Shown: positions 8,690-19,256, numbered from the stretch's first letter. The stretch: DNA of 64,000 bases from Paenarthrobacter nitroguajacolicus (GCF_029952445.1 NZ_JAQPPK010000017.1:51423-115422); one strand, 5' to 3'. Made by a program: numbers and translations. The notes: generated by a model not told the origin, from the sequence alone.

Positions 8690-10951
8690 TCATAGAACTT
8701 TGTCCAGGGTGATCGGTAGATCGAGGACCCGTTTTCCTGTTGCGTGGCGAACCGCATTGGCAATGGCCGCGGGTACTCCGGTGATTCCGATTTCACCTAG
8801 TCCAAGAAGCCCGAGTGGTGAGTTTGGTTCTGGTTTGTTCAGGTACTGCACGTCGATGTGTGGCACGTCGGCGTGGACGGGTATGTGGTACTCGGACAGG
8901 CTGGGGTTGATGATCCTGCCCGAACGGTGGTCGATGAGGGTGCGCTCCGTCAGGGCCATGCCGATGCCCATGATGATTCCGCCGCGGAGCTGACTTTCGG
9001 CCGTGCGGGCATTGATGACAGTGCCGACGTCGAACACGCCCAACCAGCGCGACACCCGTACCTCGCCGGTGTCGGCATCGACCCGGACCTCGCAGAACTG
9101 GGCGCCGGTGGCCGCTTTCGGCCGCCAGCCTACGTCGCGCACGGTCCGGGCGAGGAAGGCCGGCATGTTTGGCTTGTAGGCGACTTCGACATGATTACGG
9201 CCGGCGGCGTTCAGAATCTCGACGTAGCTTTGACCGCGGGTGCCGAAGAACAGTCCGGCGTCACGAGTATCCAGCTCGGGAAGCTTCCTTCCTTTGAAGG
9301 GTGAGGCTGGCTGTTTGCGCGCCAGGGTGAGCACGGACTGCTTGAGCTTGGTGCAGGCGGCCAGCACAGCAGCAGTGACACTGGCGGTTTGAACGGAGCC
9401 AAATGCCGGAGCTCCCCAGGGCAGGTCGGTGTCGCCATACTCCACCCGGACCGCTTCCAGGGGAACGCCGAGTTCGTCGGCCACGATCTGGGTTTGGACA
9501 GTTGGCGCGCCCATGCCCATCTCCTGCATGGCGCACCGAACCACTACCGTCCCGTCCGCATTGAGGCGAACGGTGACGCTCGAGGTCAGTTGCATGGCCG
9601 TGTGGTGTGCCGTGGCCACCCCCATACCCACGAGCCAACGGCCGTCGCGCATCGCGCCGGCGCGGAGTTCCCGCTGATCCCAGCCGAAGCGCTCGGCACC
9701 CACGGCGTACGCCTCACGGAGGTGACGGTGGGCGAACACTTTCCCGCTGACAGGCCCGCGGTCGGGTTCGTTGGCCATCCGCAGCTGTATTGGGTCCATT
9801 CCCATGTCCCACGCGAGCTCATCGATCGCCGACTCAAGACCAAAGCTGCCGATTGCTTCCCCTGGAGCCCGCATGAACGTATTGCTCACCAGGTCCAGCT
9901 TCATGCTGCTCTGCTGCAAGTAGATGTTGGGCGCCGCATACGTCTCGTGCGAAACTTCGGTGATCCGTTCGGGCATACCTCCGACGTACCCGGTTCTTGA
10001 CACGCTTGTGTGCACGATCGACGCCAACTGTCCGTCTGTTCCAGCCCCCAGCGCAACCCGCTGGGTGCTGGCCGTCCGTCCACCAACGGTGTGGTAAACA
10101 CCTTCCCGCGTGAGCGTAAGCCGGACGGGACGTCCTGTAGCGCGTGCAGCCAACACCGCCAACAGGGTCCCTGCCCATGGCCTCGCCTTGCCGCCGAACC
10201 CCCCTCCAACGAACGGGGACAAAACCCGAACGTTGTCCTTGGGAATCCCGAACCGTTTCGCCAATTGCCCCTGCACTCCGGTGAGGCTCTGGGTACCCTC
10301 GTGCACTGTCAACTTGTCGCCGTCCCAGACCGCCGTGGTCGCGTGCGGCTCCAGGGCGTTGTGGTTGTACTGCGGGGTGCTGAATTCGAGGTCCACTGTG
10401 AACGGTGACGTGGCAAGTGCGGCCATTGCGTCGCCTTTGTCGGCCTTACCCGTCATGAACGGGATCCCTTTATCCGGGATGGCGTTGGGCACCTCGGAGG
10501 CGAAATCCACCTTCGCGTGCCAATGTTGGTACGTGGCTGTGACGAGCGACGCAGCGTACTGTGCCGCTTCGTGCGTCTCGGCGACCACGACGGCGATTGG
10601 CTGCCCGTTCCAGTGCACCTCGTCGGTGGCGAGGTAGTTCACGGAGGTGCTGATCGCGATGGAGCTGACATCGAAGGGGCTCAGCTTGCCGGCCGGCTTC
10701 ATGGGTGGCGCGTTTTCGTGCGTCAGCACAGCCACCACGCCATCCACCGCCTTTGCGGCAGCTGTCTCCATGGACAGGATCCTGCCGCGCGCGATCGTGG
10801 AGTAGACCAAGGCCGCGTAGGCCAGATCCGGGTAGGAGTACTCGGCAGCAAACCGGGCTTGTCCGGAGGTCTTCGCCGGACCATCGATGCGGGCAATCGG
10901 GCGTCCAACATACTTTCCATTGGTTCCGCCGGCAGGGGAGTCCTGTGTCAT
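8690..10951 (-). CDS. paoC: Aldehyde oxidoreductase/xanthine dehydrogenase family, molybdenum-binding subunit (PaoC-like)
   Basis: 753 residues, the size of E. coli PaoC (YagR). It starts with [19 protein letters not shown], contains GGGFGGK and [21 protein letters not shown] in the molybdopterin-binding part, and near residue 720 the GLGEIG motif with the active-site Glu that acts as base. The enzyme would hydroxylate an aldehyde or N-heterocycle at the Mo centre and pass electrons to the FeS and FAD subunits. The start overlaps the paoB-like stop by ATGA. PaoC-like rather than classical XdhB is favoured by the gene order and by the 4Fe-4S-type partner; the substrate is not known. Confidence 0.85.
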   Translation of the reverse strand: MTQDSPAGGTNGKYVGRPIARIDGPAKTSGQARFAAEYSYPDLAYAALVYSTIARGRILSMETAAAKAVDGVVAVLTHENAPPMKPAGKLSPFDVSSIAISTSVNYLATDEVHWNGQPIAVVVAETHEAAQYAASLVTATYQHWHAKVDFASEVPNAIPDKGIPFMTGKADKGDAMAALATSPFTVDLEFSTPQYNHNALEPHATTAVWDGDKLTVHEGTQSLTGVQGQLAKRFGIPKDNVRVLSPFVGGGFGGKARPWAGTLLAVLAARATGRPVRLTLTREGVYHTVGGRTASTQRVALGAGTDGQLASIVHTSVSRTGYVGGMPERITEVSHETYAAPNIYLQQSSMKLDLVSNTFMRAPGEAIGSFGLESAIDELAWDMGMDPIQLRMANEPDRGPVSGKVFAHRHLREAYAVGAERFGWDQRELRAGAMRDGRWLVGMGVATAHHTAMQLTSSVTVRLNADGTVVVRCAMQEMGMGAPTVQTQIVADELGVPLEAVRVEYGDTDLPWGAPAFGSVQTASVTAAVLAACTKLKQSVLTLARKQPASPFKGRKLPELDTRDAGLFFGTRGQSYVEILNAAGRNHVEVAYKPNMPAFLARTVRDVGWRPKAATGAQFCEVRVDADTGEVRVSRWLGVFDVGTVINARTAESQLRGGIIMGIGMALTERTLIDHRSGRIINPSLSEYHIPVHADVPHIDVQYLNKPEPNSPLGLLGLGEIGITGVPAAIANAVRHATGKRVLDLPITLDKVL

Positions 10952-11937
10952 GAGCCCGCTCCTGCCTTACTCAAATCCCGCAGCACGGCAACGATGGTGG
11001 CTTCTGCGAGCGTGACTTTGAAGGCGTTTCCGGCTCGCACCGTTGCTGCCGCGAGTTCCGCCTCCGCAGCGCGACGGTAGGCCTGTTCGTCAGCCGGTCC
11101 GCCAAGCAGTAGCCGTTCAGCCTCGTAGGCCCGCCATGGCTTGGTGCCCACGCCGCCCAGTGCAAGCCTGATCCGGGTCACCTTGTCATCTTCAATCTCC
11201 AACGCCGCGGCAACTGAGGCCAGTGCGAAGGCATAAGATGCACGGTCGCGGACCTTGCGATAAGTCGAACGGGCAGACAGCGGTGGGGGGAGCACGACGG
11301 CAGTGACAAGTTCGCCCGCTTCCAGCGTGTTTTCGATGTTGGGGGTATCTCCCGGAAGCCGATGCAATTCGGTAAGGGGGATCTCACGGGTCCCGCCAGG
11401 ACCTTGCACATGGACTACAGCGTCAAGGGCGGACAGGGCGACGCACATATCCGAAGGGTGCGCGGCGATGCAGCTATCACTGACGCCGAGGACCGCGCAA
11501 CTGCGGTTGAACCCGTCGAGGGCGTCACAGCCACTTCCGGGTTGTCGTTTGTTGCATGCGGCGGCGTCGCTATAGAAGTAGGGACACCGGGTCCTCTGGA
11601 GCAGGTTGCCGCCCACGGTTGCCATGTTGCGCAGCTGCCCGGAGGCTCCGGACAACAATGCCTCCGACAACACACGGTAGCCCTTGCGAACCTTGGGGTG
11701 GGCCGCGAGTGTGCTGTTCCGCACCGCTGCCCCGATCCGCAGCGAGCCATCCGGCAGCTCTTCGATGCCGTCCAAGTGGAGGCCGGTAATGTCAACCAGG
11801 TGGTCGGGCTGCTCGATACCCTCGCGCATGAGGTCGACCAAGTTCGTTCCGCCCCCGAGGTACTTGGTTCCAGGCGGAGTGCCCGCGGGGATCGCAGCCT
11901 CGATATCGTGCGGCTTGAGATAGGTGAACGGTTTCAC
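10948..11937 (-). CDS. paoB: Aldehyde oxidoreductase FAD-binding subunit with [4Fe-4S] insertion (PaoB-like)
   Basis: 329 residues. The FAD-binding motif [12 protein letters not shown] is at about 26-37 and the second motif [16 protein letters not shown] at about 96-111. Directly after it comes an insertion with Cys118, Cys128, Cys137 and Cys147, the hallmark of PaoB/4-hydroxybenzoyl-CoA-reductase-like medium subunits that carry an extra [4Fe-4S] cluster. The GTG start at 11937 is chosen because it begins the family sequence KPFTYLKP and overlaps the paoA stop as GTGA; the upstream open frame is not family-like. It relays electrons between the 2Fe-2S subunit and FAD. Confidence 0.88.
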   Translation of the reverse strand: MKPFTYLKPHDIEAAIPAGTPPGTKYLGGGTNLVDLMREGIEQPDHLVDITGLHLDGIEELPDGSLRIGAAVRNSTLAAHPKVRKGYRVLSEALLSGASGQLRNMATVGGNLLQRTRCPYFYSDAAACNKRQPGSGCDALDGFNRSCAVLGVSDSCIAAHPSDMCVALSALDAVVHVQGPGGTREIPLTELHRLPGDTPNIENTLEAGELVTAVVLPPPLSARSTYRKVRDRASYAFALASVAAALEIEDDKVTRIRLALGGVGTKPWRAYEAERLLLGGPADEQAYRRAAEAELAAATVRAGNAFKVTLAEATIVAVLRDLSKAGAGS

Positions 11938-12434
11938 CGGTTCTCCGTCCCTGCGACATCCTGAATCGCCATAATGATTCCGTTGTACGCCCCACACCGG
12001 CAGAGGTTCCCGCTCATCCGCTCCCTGATCTCTTCCGGGCTCGGTTTGCCGGCTGGGACTTCCCCTGCCTCTGTCACCGCACTGGGCATCCCGGCCTGGT
12101 ATTCGCCAAGCATTCCAAGGGCGGAGCAGATCTGCCCGGGCGTGCAGTAGCCGCATTGAAAACCGTCGCGGTGGATGAAGGCCTCCTGGATTGGATGGCT
12201 GACGCCTTCGATGGTGGTGATCTCACTACCGTCGTATGCGACGGCCAAGGCCAGGCAGGCATTGATCCGGCGCCCGTCAGCGAGCACCGTGCAGGCACCG
12301 CACGCCCCTTGGTCGCAGCCCTTCTTTGGGCCAGTAATTTTCAGTGTTTCCCGCAACAGGTCCAACAGGCTGACCCACGGGTCCACATCGATCCGCTCGA
12401 CAGAGCCGTTGAGCTTGATCTGGATTTCTGTCAT
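11934..12434 (-). CDS. paoA: Aldehyde oxidoreductase 2Fe-2S subunit (PaoA-like)
   Basis: 166 residues with two iron-sulfur domains. The plant-ferredoxin-type cluster is bound by Cys40, Cys45, Cys48 and Cys60 ([14 protein letters not shown]), the second by Cys94, Cys97, Cys145 and Cys147 (CGYCTPGQ and LCRCGAY). Start at 12434 follows GGGAGG with a 7-nt spacing. First gene of the paoA-paoB-paoC-xdhC operon. Unlike E. coli PaoA, it has no twin-arginine signal peptide, so the enzyme is predicted to stay in the cytoplasm. A TetR-family gene diverges from it. Confidence 0.9.
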   Translation of the reverse strand: MTEIQIKLNGSVERIDVDPWVSLLDLLRETLKITGPKKGCDQGACGACTVLADGRRINACLALAVAYDGSEITTIEGVSHPIQEAFIHRDGFQCGYCTPGQICSALGMLGEYQAGMPSAVTEAGEVPAGKPSPEEIRERMSGNLCRCGAYNGIIMAIQDVAGTENR

Positions 12435-12466
12435 GTGATGCCTCCCACAAGACAAGCTAACAGGAC

Positions 12467-12510
12467 GCCATTCTCCTAACAAGGGAATGGTGTTCTTTTA
12501 TCGCCCTTGT
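12467..12510. promoter_or_regulatory. Candidate TetR operator region between paoA and tetR
   Basis: The 93-nt divergent gap has two short inverted repeats: GCCATTC (12467-12473) with GAATGGT (12485-12491), and ACAAGGG (12479-12485) with CCCTTGT (12504-12510). Such interleaved dyads in a gap between a TetR-type regulator and the operon it faces are typical operators; binding is inferred, not shown. Confidence 0.4.
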
Positions 12511-12527
12511 CGTACCCTGATGTGGAT

Positions 12528-13208
12528 ATGACATCGCCGGCCTTCCTCCGCGCCAGACGCCCGGAGCAAAAACAGCAGCGACGCGAGGCGATCCTCAAAG
12601 CCGCAAGTGATCTCGCGCGTGCCTCCGGCGTACGGAACGTCAGCCTGGGCGCCGTCGCGGAAGCCGTAGGCCTGGCGAAATCGAACATCTCCCGCTACTA
12701 CGCCACCCGCGAAGAGATCTATCTTGAGTTACTGGCCGAAGAGTGGGAGCAGTGCGGCCGGACACTGACAGCGCGACTGCAGAAGGCCTCAGGCGCCGAA
12801 GCGGCTTTAAGTGCCTTTGCCTCCACAATCACAGAGCGTCCGTTGTTCTGCGACCTCCTGAGCCACCTGCCCACCAGCCTCGAACTCAACATTTCCGCTG
12901 CGGCCGCCAGCACATTCAAGCATGCTATGCACCACCACTTTGCGACGATCGGTGCCGCGATAGCGGACGCCACCGAACTCACTCCGAGCGAAGGCGCGGA
13001 GCTCGTGGGAGTCGCAGCCGGCATGGCGGGCCTGCTCTATCGGGCTGCCAACCCGCCAGCTGTCCTCGCTCAGGTTTACTCCCAGGAGCCGGAACTTGCC
13101 GCCACCCGCCCGGCGCTGCAGCCCACCCTAACCCGGATGCTCATGGCCCTCGCTGCTGGGCTACCTGGCCTTCGTGGGCAAAAGCTTCCAGGTGACCCCG
13201 CGGTTTAA
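12528..13208 (+). CDS. TetR-family transcriptional regulator
   Basis: 226 residues. The N-terminal HTH is clear: RREAILKAASDLARASG, then VSLGAVAEAVGLAKSNISRYY, then EIYLELLAEEW, which is the TetR/AcrR pattern. The C-terminal ligand domain (TITERPLFCDLLSHLPTSLE) resembles the YagS/PaoR-adjacent TetR branch with an FCDLL-SHL segment. Start at ATG 12528 is chosen; TTG 12507 in frame is possible. It is divergent from the paoABC-xdhC operon and is its probable local repressor, released by the aldehyde substrate or related compound (inference). Confidence 0.88.
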   Translation: MTSPAFLRARRPEQKQQRREAILKAASDLARASGVRNVSLGAVAEAVGLAKSNISRYYATREEIYLELLAEEWEQCGRTLTARLQKASGAEAALSAFASTITERPLFCDLLSHLPTSLELNISAAAASTFKHAMHHHFATIGAAIADATELTPSEGAELVGVAAGMAGLLYRAANPPAVLAQVYSQEPELAATRPALQPTLTRMLMALAAGLPGLRGQKLPGDPAV

Positions 13209-13272
13209 CTGGGTGTGCGCCGGCTTAGCCGGAGGGTCCCGTTCATCGATGACGGGAATGTCAGCGGTATTG

Positions 13273-13286
13273 CTAAGTAGCCTTAG
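13273..13286. promoter_or_regulatory. TAAG-N4-CTTA palindrome upstream of the multi-CxxC gene
   Basis: CTAAG (13273-13277) and CTTAG (13282-13286) form a perfect 5-bp dyad around TAGC, ending 39 nt before the start codon of the next gene. The same layout recurs at 25134 and 45478. Confidence 0.4.
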
Positions 13287-13325
13287 TAGTGGTGTCCTTG
13301 TAAGTAGGGACGAAAAGGAGACGAC

Positions 13326-13751
13326 ATGCAAGGAATTGGTGGCCCACGCCTTCCACGACTGACGCAGGACATGCGGCCACTTGGCTGCCTGCATTGCGGA
13401 TCCAGCGAAAACATTGCCATCGAATCCATCGAATCGCTTCCACCGCATCCCGGCGAACTTCAGGTGCAGGTTGGATACGTCTGCAGAAAGTGCCAGGGGA
13501 ACTATCTCCACGCTGCCCGATTCCGCGATGTAGCGGCTGTGCTGAACAGCGTGCGTTCGTTGGAGGGATTGCTTCGTTTCGCTGGGGAGTACTTCCATTG
13601 CGGGGAGCCGATGTCCCTCTCGGGCTCCAACGTCAAGAGCATCTACGCGCCCCTGTCCACTGAAGAGCCTGGCGATGATGCGATGGCGGTCAACGTCGGA
13701 ACCAAGGTTCTGCGGTGCCAGTGCGGTTTTCAGTTGGAACTCCCAAGCTGA
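13326..13751 (+). CDS. Hypothetical multi-CxxC (zinc-ribbon-like) protein
   Basis: 141 residues of no family I recognise. Four metal-ligand-like pairs are spread over the chain: Cys21/Cys24 (CLHC), Cys53/Cys56 (CRKC), His91/Cys92 and Cys131/Cys133 (CQC), suggesting one or two structural zinc sites. No membrane segment or signal peptide is present. AAAGGAGACGAC before ATG 13326 is a strong ribosome site and fixes the start. A TAAG-N4-CTTA dyad lies 50 bp upstream. It is followed after 48 nt by an AAA+ ATPase gene, but a functional link is only a guess. Confidence 0.75.
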   Translation: MQGIGGPRLPRLTQDMRPLGCLHCGSSENIAIESIESLPPHPGELQVQVGYVCRKCQGNYLHAARFRDVAAVLNSVRSLEGLLRFAGEYFHCGEPMSLSGSNVKSIYAPLSTEEPGDDAMAVNVGTKVLRCQCGFQLELPS

Positions 13752-13799
13752 CTTCAGACAGCCATCCCCCACGGAGGGGCCGAGGTTTACAGTTAATGC

Positions 13800-14840
13800 A
13801 TGGCTGCCAGCCGCAATCCGCTTGATGACCTGCGTGAAACCATCGGTCATCTGGCCAATCAGCTCAAGTTGCCCGGTTCGGAGCGGGTGGACGACCTCGT
13901 AGGCGATCTCATCGGTGCCAGGCCCGGTCCGGCGCGGCCCTTGTCCGAGGTCCAGGCCGAACTCGACGCGCTGGTGGGACTGGAGACCGTGAAGGAGCAG
14001 GTCCGTGCACTCGTCGCGCTCCTGCAGGTCCAGGCCCGCCGGAAGGCGCACGGCCTTCCGGAAGTAGCCACATCCCAACATCTGGTGTTCCTCGGAAACC
14101 CGGGCACGGGCAAAACCACGGTGGCGCGGCTGCTGGCCGAGATGTACAGGGCGGTTGGCCTCCTGCAGAAGGGCCATCTGGTGGAAGTGGATCGTTCGGG
14201 CCTGGTAGGCCAGTATGTGGGGGCGACAGCCATCAAGACGGACCGGGTCATCCGGCGGGCCTTGGACGGTGTCCTTTTCATTGATGAGGCCTACGCACTG
14301 GCTCCTGAAGAGGGCCGGGTGGACTTTGGTCCCGAGGCTATCGAGGTTCTGCTCAAACGGATGGAGGACCACCGGCACCGTTTGGTGGTGATCGTGGCCG
14401 GCTACCCAAGGCTGATGGAAGCCTTCCTGCTCTCGAACCCTGGATTGCGATCCCGTTTTGCACGTGAGATTACGTTTCCGGACTACTCCGTGGAGGAGCT
14501 CGATACGATCTTCCACCAGATGTTGGCCCAGCATGAGTACATGCTCGAGCCGGGCGCGGACCAGATGCTGCGGCGGATTTTCACTGGGCTTCATGCAGGG
14601 GAAGACTCCGGCAATGCACGATTCGCGCGTACATTGTTCGAGCAGTCACTCAACCGTCAGGCGCTTCGGCTCTCCCTGGATGGGGAACAAAGCCTTGACG
14701 CGCTTGATCGTGAGGCCGTCATGACGCTCACCGGCGAAGACATCGTTGAGGCCGCGCTGGCGTTGGGTGAGGAGCCGGAACCGGAGCCGAATCCTGCGCC
14801 GACGCAGGCGCCACCGCGCTGGTGGCGTTGGTTGGCCTGA
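13800..14840 (+). CDS. CbxX/CfqX-type AAA+ ATPase
   Basis: 346 residues. Walker A GNPGTGKTT at 99-107, Walker B VLFIDEAYAL at 158-167, and an arginine-rich LRSRFAREI segment; the layout LVGLETVKEQV before Walker A is typical of the CbxX/CfqX family, which includes Rubisco activase CbbX and the type VII secretion ATPase EccA. Proteins of this family act as hexameric remodelling motors. There is no Rubisco or ESX gene nearby, so the client is unknown. The C terminus is proline/glutamate-rich and ends RWWRWLA. It ends 6 nt from a convergent kinase gene. Confidence 0.88.
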   Translation: MAASRNPLDDLRETIGHLANQLKLPGSERVDDLVGDLIGARPGPARPLSEVQAELDALVGLETVKEQVRALVALLQVQARRKAHGLPEVATSQHLVFLGNPGTGKTTVARLLAEMYRAVGLLQKGHLVEVDRSGLVGQYVGATAIKTDRVIRRALDGVLFIDEAYALAPEEGRVDFGPEAIEVLLKRMEDHRHRLVVIVAGYPRLMEAFLLSNPGLRSRFAREITFPDYSVEELDTIFHQMLAQHEYMLEPGADQMLRRIFTGLHAGEDSGNARFARTLFEQSLNRQALRLSLDGEQSLDALDREAVMTLTGEDIVEAALALGEEPEPEPNPAPTQAPPRWWRWLA

Positions 14841-14846
14841 CCAAGC

Positions 14847-15476
14847 CTACCGGCACCTGATAATGGCGTCTGCGGAATTCCTGGTTGATTCGATATAGCG
14901 GGCATTAACTTCGTCGGGTCCCTTTGCCCACGCCTCCGCTGCACCTGGCTCCATACCGGCGTCGATGTGCCGCTGGATCAGGCGCGACATCCGGGTCTTC
15001 GGTGGCAGCTCAACAAACCAGACCTCGTCCAAGTAACGGCGGACCCGGCCCCATGGCCCCACGTCTGCCAGCAAGTAGTTGCCTTCGGTGATGATGAATC
15101 CGGCCGACCTTGGGATGGCTATGGACGCCGCGATCGGCTCCTCCAGGCCCCGTCGATAAGCGGGTGCATACACGACGTCTTCGTTGTTGTCGCGGAGTCG
15201 CTTGAGGAGGGCAAGGTACCCGCCGATATCGAAGGTATCGATGGCGCCTTTCCGATCCCTGAGCGGGGTTCCGTCGATGATGGAGTTGGCGAGGTGGAAA
15301 CCGTCCATGGGAACAACGGCGCTCCCTTGGCCAAGCTGCCGGCCAAGTCGTTGGGCGAGTGTGGACTTTCCGGCCCCTGGAGGGCCAACAAGTCCGATTA
15401 TCCGGCGCTCGCCGGAGGCGGAACTGTGCAGGCGCACCGCCAGTTCAGCTATGTCGTCAGAATAGACAGGCTGCAA
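14847..15476 (-). CDS. P-loop nucleoside/fructose kinase-like protein
   Basis: 209 residues. Walker A is GPPGAGKST at 31-39; MDGFHL at about 57-62 follows, then ITEGNYLL and a lid-like RMSRLIQRHIDAG segment. This is the uridine-kinase/phosphoribulokinase-like superfamily in the branch that contains yeast YFH7 and several bacterial sugar or pantothenate-like kinases. It should phosphorylate a small hydroxyl-bearing metabolite with ATP; the substrate is unresolved. It lies 5 nt downstream of the dienelactone hydrolase gene in the same direction, so the two are likely co-transcribed. Confidence 0.8.
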   Translation of the reverse strand: MQPVYSDDIAELAVRLHSSASGERRIIGLVGPPGAGKSTLAQRLGRQLGQGSAVVPMDGFHLANSIIDGTPLRDRKGAIDTFDIGGYLALLKRLRDNNEDVVYAPAYRRGLEEPIAASIAIPRSAGFIITEGNYLLADVGPWGRVRRYLDEVWFVELPPKTRMSRLIQRHIDAGMEPGAAEAWAKGPDEVNARYIESTRNSADAIIRCR

Positions 15477-15481
15477 GGCAT

Positions 15482-16231
15482 TCAGCTCTTGAGCGTTTGG
15501 TCGAACAATGCCCGCAGTTCCTGGAAGTGCCGCTCGGTGGCCTCGTGATGGTAAGCGGACGTGTCTGCCATGGAGTAGCCATGCGGTGCGCCGGCGTAAA
15601 TGGTGTTGGATGCTTCAAGCCCGGCTTCATCCAGGGCGAGCCCGAGCCGCGCGACGGCCTCCGGGGCCATGCTGGGATCATGGTCTGCGTGTCCAAAGAC
15701 GAACCGTGCACGTGCGTGGCCCAGGCCAAGGTGCGGACTGTCCGGGGCATCAGTTGCCAGGCCGCCGCCGTGGAAGCCACCGCACGCGACTACCACTTCC
15801 TGATGCGCAGTGGCGGTACGGACCGCCAACCGGGCGCCCATGCAGTAGCCCGTGGTCCCGATGGGGCCAGGTGCCACACCATCCAACCCGGCGATCGCGG
15901 AGACCCACGCTTGGATGTCAGGCGACGCCTTGGCTGACGTCAGGCGACCAACCCGCGGAAAAGCAACCTTGCCCGCAGCTTCCCTGCCTTCGGGGGTGGT
16001 CATGTCCCCGGTCGGGGCGAGTTCGGCCACCGACCCCTCGCGGTAGAAGACGTTCGGGACCAGCACCACGTAGCCCCAGTCGGCGATGCGTTGGGCCATG
16101 TCTTCGATGCGGGGACGCACCCCAAAGGCGTCCATGTAGAAGATAACTCCGGGAAAGTCACCCTTCCCGGTGGATGGGCGGGCAACCAGGGCCTCGGCTG
16201 TGCCTTCGGCGGCAGGAATTTCGATGAGCAT
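15482..16231 (-). CDS. Dienelactone hydrolase family protein
   Basis: 249 residues, alpha/beta hydrolase fold. The nucleophile is Cys130 in GYCMGA, as in dienelactone hydrolases, with Asp in FGHADHD and His in GAPHGYS completing the triad. Such enzymes cleave enol-lactones or related esters; in a genome without nearby catechol genes the substrate is open. Start ATG 16231 is chosen because it begins with the family sequence MLIEIPAAEGTAEALV. Head of a two-gene unit with the P-loop kinase. Confidence 0.85.
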   Translation of the reverse strand: MLIEIPAAEGTAEALVARPSTGKGDFPGVIFYMDAFGVRPRIEDMAQRIADWGYVVLVPNVFYREGSVAELAPTGDMTTPEGREAAGKVAFPRVGRLTSAKASPDIQAWVSAIAGLDGVAPGPIGTTGYCMGARLAVRTATAHQEVVVACGGFHGGGLATDAPDSPHLGLGHARARFVFGHADHDPSMAPEAVARLGLALDEAGLEASNTIYAGAPHGYSMADTSAYHHEATERHFQELRALFDQTLKS

Positions 16232-16354
16232 CTGCCAACAGTATCGAACGGTGTATTCCGCCCCAAGGTTATCCTTTCAGTACAAGTCTGCACCTGCGGT
16301 GTCTCCGGTTCAGCGGCCGCCGCCCAACCACCAAGTGAAGGAGTCCTGAGAGAG

Positions 16355-16690
16355 ATGTTCACTAAGAAAGGTGACGCAGCTGTTCTGGCAAAACTCGCCG
16401 AAGCCCCGGCGAAATACCGCGATATCGCTGAGGGACTGCATCGGATTATCAGGGAGAGCGCACCCTCCCTGGAGCCGATCGTCCGCTGGGGACTCCCGTT
16501 CTATGTCAAGGACGGCAAAGACGTTTGCTACATCAAGCCGGACAAGGACTTCATCGCTTTCGGCTTTGGCGAGGTAGTCAACCCCGCGTACGAGGACGGC
16601 GCCACCATGCATCCGGTTGCCTGGACAATTACAGCCCTGGACGCCGCAACGGAGGCCAGGATCCGCAGCCTCGTTGAAAAGGTCCGGTGA
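16355..16690 (+). CDS. DUF1801 domain protein
   Basis: 111 residues. The pattern PKYRDIAEGLHRIIRESAP, then EPIVRWGLPFY and CYIKPDKDFIAFGF matches the DUF1801/YdhG-like small cytosolic domain, whose function is not established. AAGGAG at 16338-16343 and GAGAG just before the ATG support the start at 16355; a longer in-frame extension upstream is less family-like. Stands alone between convergent and divergent neighbours. Confidence 0.8.
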   Translation: MFTKKGDAAVLAKLAEAPAKYRDIAEGLHRIIRESAPSLEPIVRWGLPFYVKDGKDVCYIKPDKDFIAFGFGEVVNPAYEDGATMHPVAWTITALDAATEARIRSLVEKVR

Positions 16691-16856
16691 CACCCGGAGC
16701 AGGGTCCCGTCAAGTCAATTCAAGGTGACCTCCAGTTACCCCGGCATTTTGTTGAACGGGTCACATTTGTTTGCATCCAGCACTTGTGCCCCTGATCCTT
16801 GCAAGACCTAGTATTTTCAGCGCTTGTCAGAGCGTGCCCAATGGAGGACACATTTT

Positions 16857-19256
16857 ATGACTAACGTTCTTTGGTTTTCTGAGCTTGGATTGTCGGACCT
16901 TGACCAGGTTGGCGGCAAAAACGCATCGCTCGGGGAAATGGTTCGGAATCTCGCCTCAGCCGGGGTTAAGGTTCCGGGCGGATTTGCGACGACGGCGGAC
17001 GCTTACCGGCGCTTCTTGGCGGAGTCGGGCCTTGATGCCCGGATTGAAAGCATCCTGGAAGGCCTGGACAGCGGCGACGTGGCCGCGTTGGCCAGCGTCG
17101 GCGGCCAGATCCGGGACCTGATCCGTGCCACACCGTTTCCTGCCGGTTTCGAAGAGGACATCCGGGTGGCGTATGAGCGCCTGACCCAGGAGCATGGCGG
17201 GGATGTCTCGTGGGCGGTTCGTTCCAGCGCCACGGCTGAGGACCTGCCGGATGCCTCCTTTGCCGGACAGCAGGAGACGTTCCTGAACATCAGCGGCATT
17301 GAGAACATACTGCACGCGATCAAGGATGTCTTCGCGTCGCTGTATAACGACCGCGCGATCGCCTACCGCGTGCACCACGGATTCACTCATTCGGAAGTCG
17401 CGCTTTCGGCAGGTGTGCAGCGGATGGTGCGTTCCGACGTCGGCGCATCCGGGGTGATGTTCACCATGGACACCGAGACCGGCTTCACCGATGCCGTGTT
17501 CATCACGTCATCGTATGGGCTCGGCGAAGCTGTGGTTCAGGGGGCTGTGAACCCTGACGAGTTCTACGTCTACAAGCCCGCTTTGGCGGCGGGCCGTCCG
17601 GCGGTCCTCAAGCGTGGCTTGGGGGAGAAAGCCGTGCAGATGGTGTACACGGATTCGGAGGAGGTTGGCCGGACTGTTGACTTCGTGCCGGTGCCGCAGG
17701 ATTCGCGGAGCCGCTTCAGCATTACTGATGCAGAGGTGGAGCAGCTTGCCCGCCACGCGGTGGCGATCGAGGCACACTACGGACGGCCGATGGACATCGA
17801 GTGGGGCAAGGACGGCGTGGATGGCGGGCTTTACATCCTGCAGGCCCGGCCCGAAACCGTGGAGTCCCGTAAGGCAGCCGGAGTCACCTCCCGCTACACC
17901 CTCACCGAGCGTTCCGCAGTGCTGGTAGAGGGGCGGGCCATCGGCCAGCGTATCGGCGCCGGTCAAGTCCGGGTGCTGTCCTCGATTGACCAGATGGCCT
18001 CCTTCCAGGAGGGCGATGTGCTGGTGGCCAACATGACGGACCCTGACTGGGAACCGATCATGAAGAAGGCCGCCGCGATTGTCACCGACCGTGGTGGACG
18101 CACCTGCCACGCCGCGATCATCGCCCGCGAACTGGGCATTCCCGCCGTCGTCGGAACCGGATACGCCTCCCAGATCCTCAAGGACGGCGTCCCCGTGACG
18201 GTATCCTGCGCCGAGGGCGAAGCCGGGCTCGTCTACGAAGGGCTGCTGGAGTACACGCTGCAGGAGACCAGCCTGGAGACCATGCCCGAAGCTCCGGTCA
18301 AGATCATGATGAACGTCGGGACCCCCGAGCAAGCGTTCAGCTTTGCCAAGCTCCCTCATCACGGCGTGGGCCTGGCCCGCCTCGAGTTCATCATCAACCG
18401 GCAGATCGGTGTCCACCCCAACGCCTTGTTGGCAGTGGCCGGTGAGATCGAGCGGCCTGCAACCCTGGATGACTACACCGTCCGGCAAATCCAGGAGAAA
18501 ACCGCTGCCTACGATGGTCCACGCGACTACTACGTCAGGCGCTTGGCCGAGGGCATCTCGACCATCGCCGCGGCATTTGCTCCCGAGCCGGTGATCATCC
18601 GGCTCTCGGACTTCAAGTCCAACGAGTACGCCAACCTGCTCGGTGGTCCGGCGTTCGAACCGGAGGAAGAGAACCCGATGATCGGGTACCGGGGCGCGTC
18701 CCGTTATCTCTCTGCATCCTTCCGACAGGCGTTTGAACTCGAATGCGAAGCCTTGAAGTACGTGCGTAACGACATGGGCCTGACCAACATCAAGCTCATG
18801 GTTCCGTTCGTGCGGACCCTGGACGAGGCCAGCGGCGTGATCGACCTGCTCGCCGAGAATGGCCTGCGACGGGGAGAGAACGGGCTGGAGATCGTGATGA
18901 TGTGCGAACTGCCGGCCAACGCGCTTCTGGCAGATGAGTTCCTGGAGTACTTCGATGGGTTCTCCATCGGATCCAACGACCTCACCCAGCTCACCCTGGG
19001 CCTTGACCGCGACTCCGCCTTGGTGGCCGAGGGCTTCGACGAACGGAACCCCGCCGTCACCAAGCTGTTGGAGATGGCGATCTCTGCGTGCCGGGCCAAG
19101 GGACGCTACGTGGGAATCTGCGGCCAAGGCCCCAGCGACCACCCTGACTTTGCCGAGTGGCTGCTGGGCCAAGGTATCAGCTCGATCTCGCTGAACCCGG
19201 ACGCAGTGACCGAGACCTGGTTGCGGTTGGCGCGCACCACCAGCACCCCGGTCTAA
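16857..19256 (+). CDS. ppsA: Phosphoenolpyruvate synthase (pyruvate, water dikinase)
   Basis: 799 residues, full length. It has the N-terminal ATP-grasp part ([30 protein letters not shown]), the phosphohistidine domain with the phosphorylated His418 in [22 protein letters not shown], and the C-terminal TIM barrel with [22 protein letters not shown] and [19 protein letters not shown]. It makes PEP from pyruvate and ATP for gluconeogenesis. GGAGGA at 16843-16848 gives an 8-nt spacing to ATG 16857. The next gene, its regulator, starts on the base after its stop codon. Confidence 0.97.
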   Translation: MTNVLWFSELGLSDLDQVGGKNASLGEMVRNLASAGVKVPGGFATTADAYRRFLAESGLDARIESILEGLDSGDVAALASVGGQIRDLIRATPFPAGFEEDIRVAYERLTQEHGGDVSWAVRSSATAEDLPDASFAGQQETFLNISGIENILHAIKDVFASLYNDRAIAYRVHHGFTHSEVALSAGVQRMVRSDVGASGVMFTMDTETGFTDAVFITSSYGLGEAVVQGAVNPDEFYVYKPALAAGRPAVLKRGLGEKAVQMVYTDSEEVGRTVDFVPVPQDSRSRFSITDAEVEQLARHAVAIEAHYGRPMDIEWGKDGVDGGLYILQARPETVESRKAAGVTSRYTLTERSAVLVEGRAIGQRIGAGQVRVLSSIDQMASFQEGDVLVANMTDPDWEPIMKKAAAIVTDRGGRTCHAAIIARELGIPAVVGTGYASQILKDGVPVTVSCAEGEAGLVYEGLLEYTLQETSLETMPEAPVKIMMNVGTPEQAFSFAKLPHHGVGLARLEFIINRQIGVHPNALLAVAGEIERPATLDDYTVRQIQEKTAAYDGPRDYYVRRLAEGISTIAAAFAPEPVIIRLSDFKSNEYANLLGGPAFEPEEENPMIGYRGASRYLSASFRQAFELECEALKYVRNDMGLTNIKLMVPFVRTLDEASGVIDLLAENGLRRGENGLEIVMMCELPANALLADEFLEYFDGFSIGSNDLTQLTLGLDRDSALVAEGFDERNPAVTKLLEMAISACRAKGRYVGICGQGPSDHPDFAEWLLGQGISSISLNPDAVTETWLRLARTTSTPV

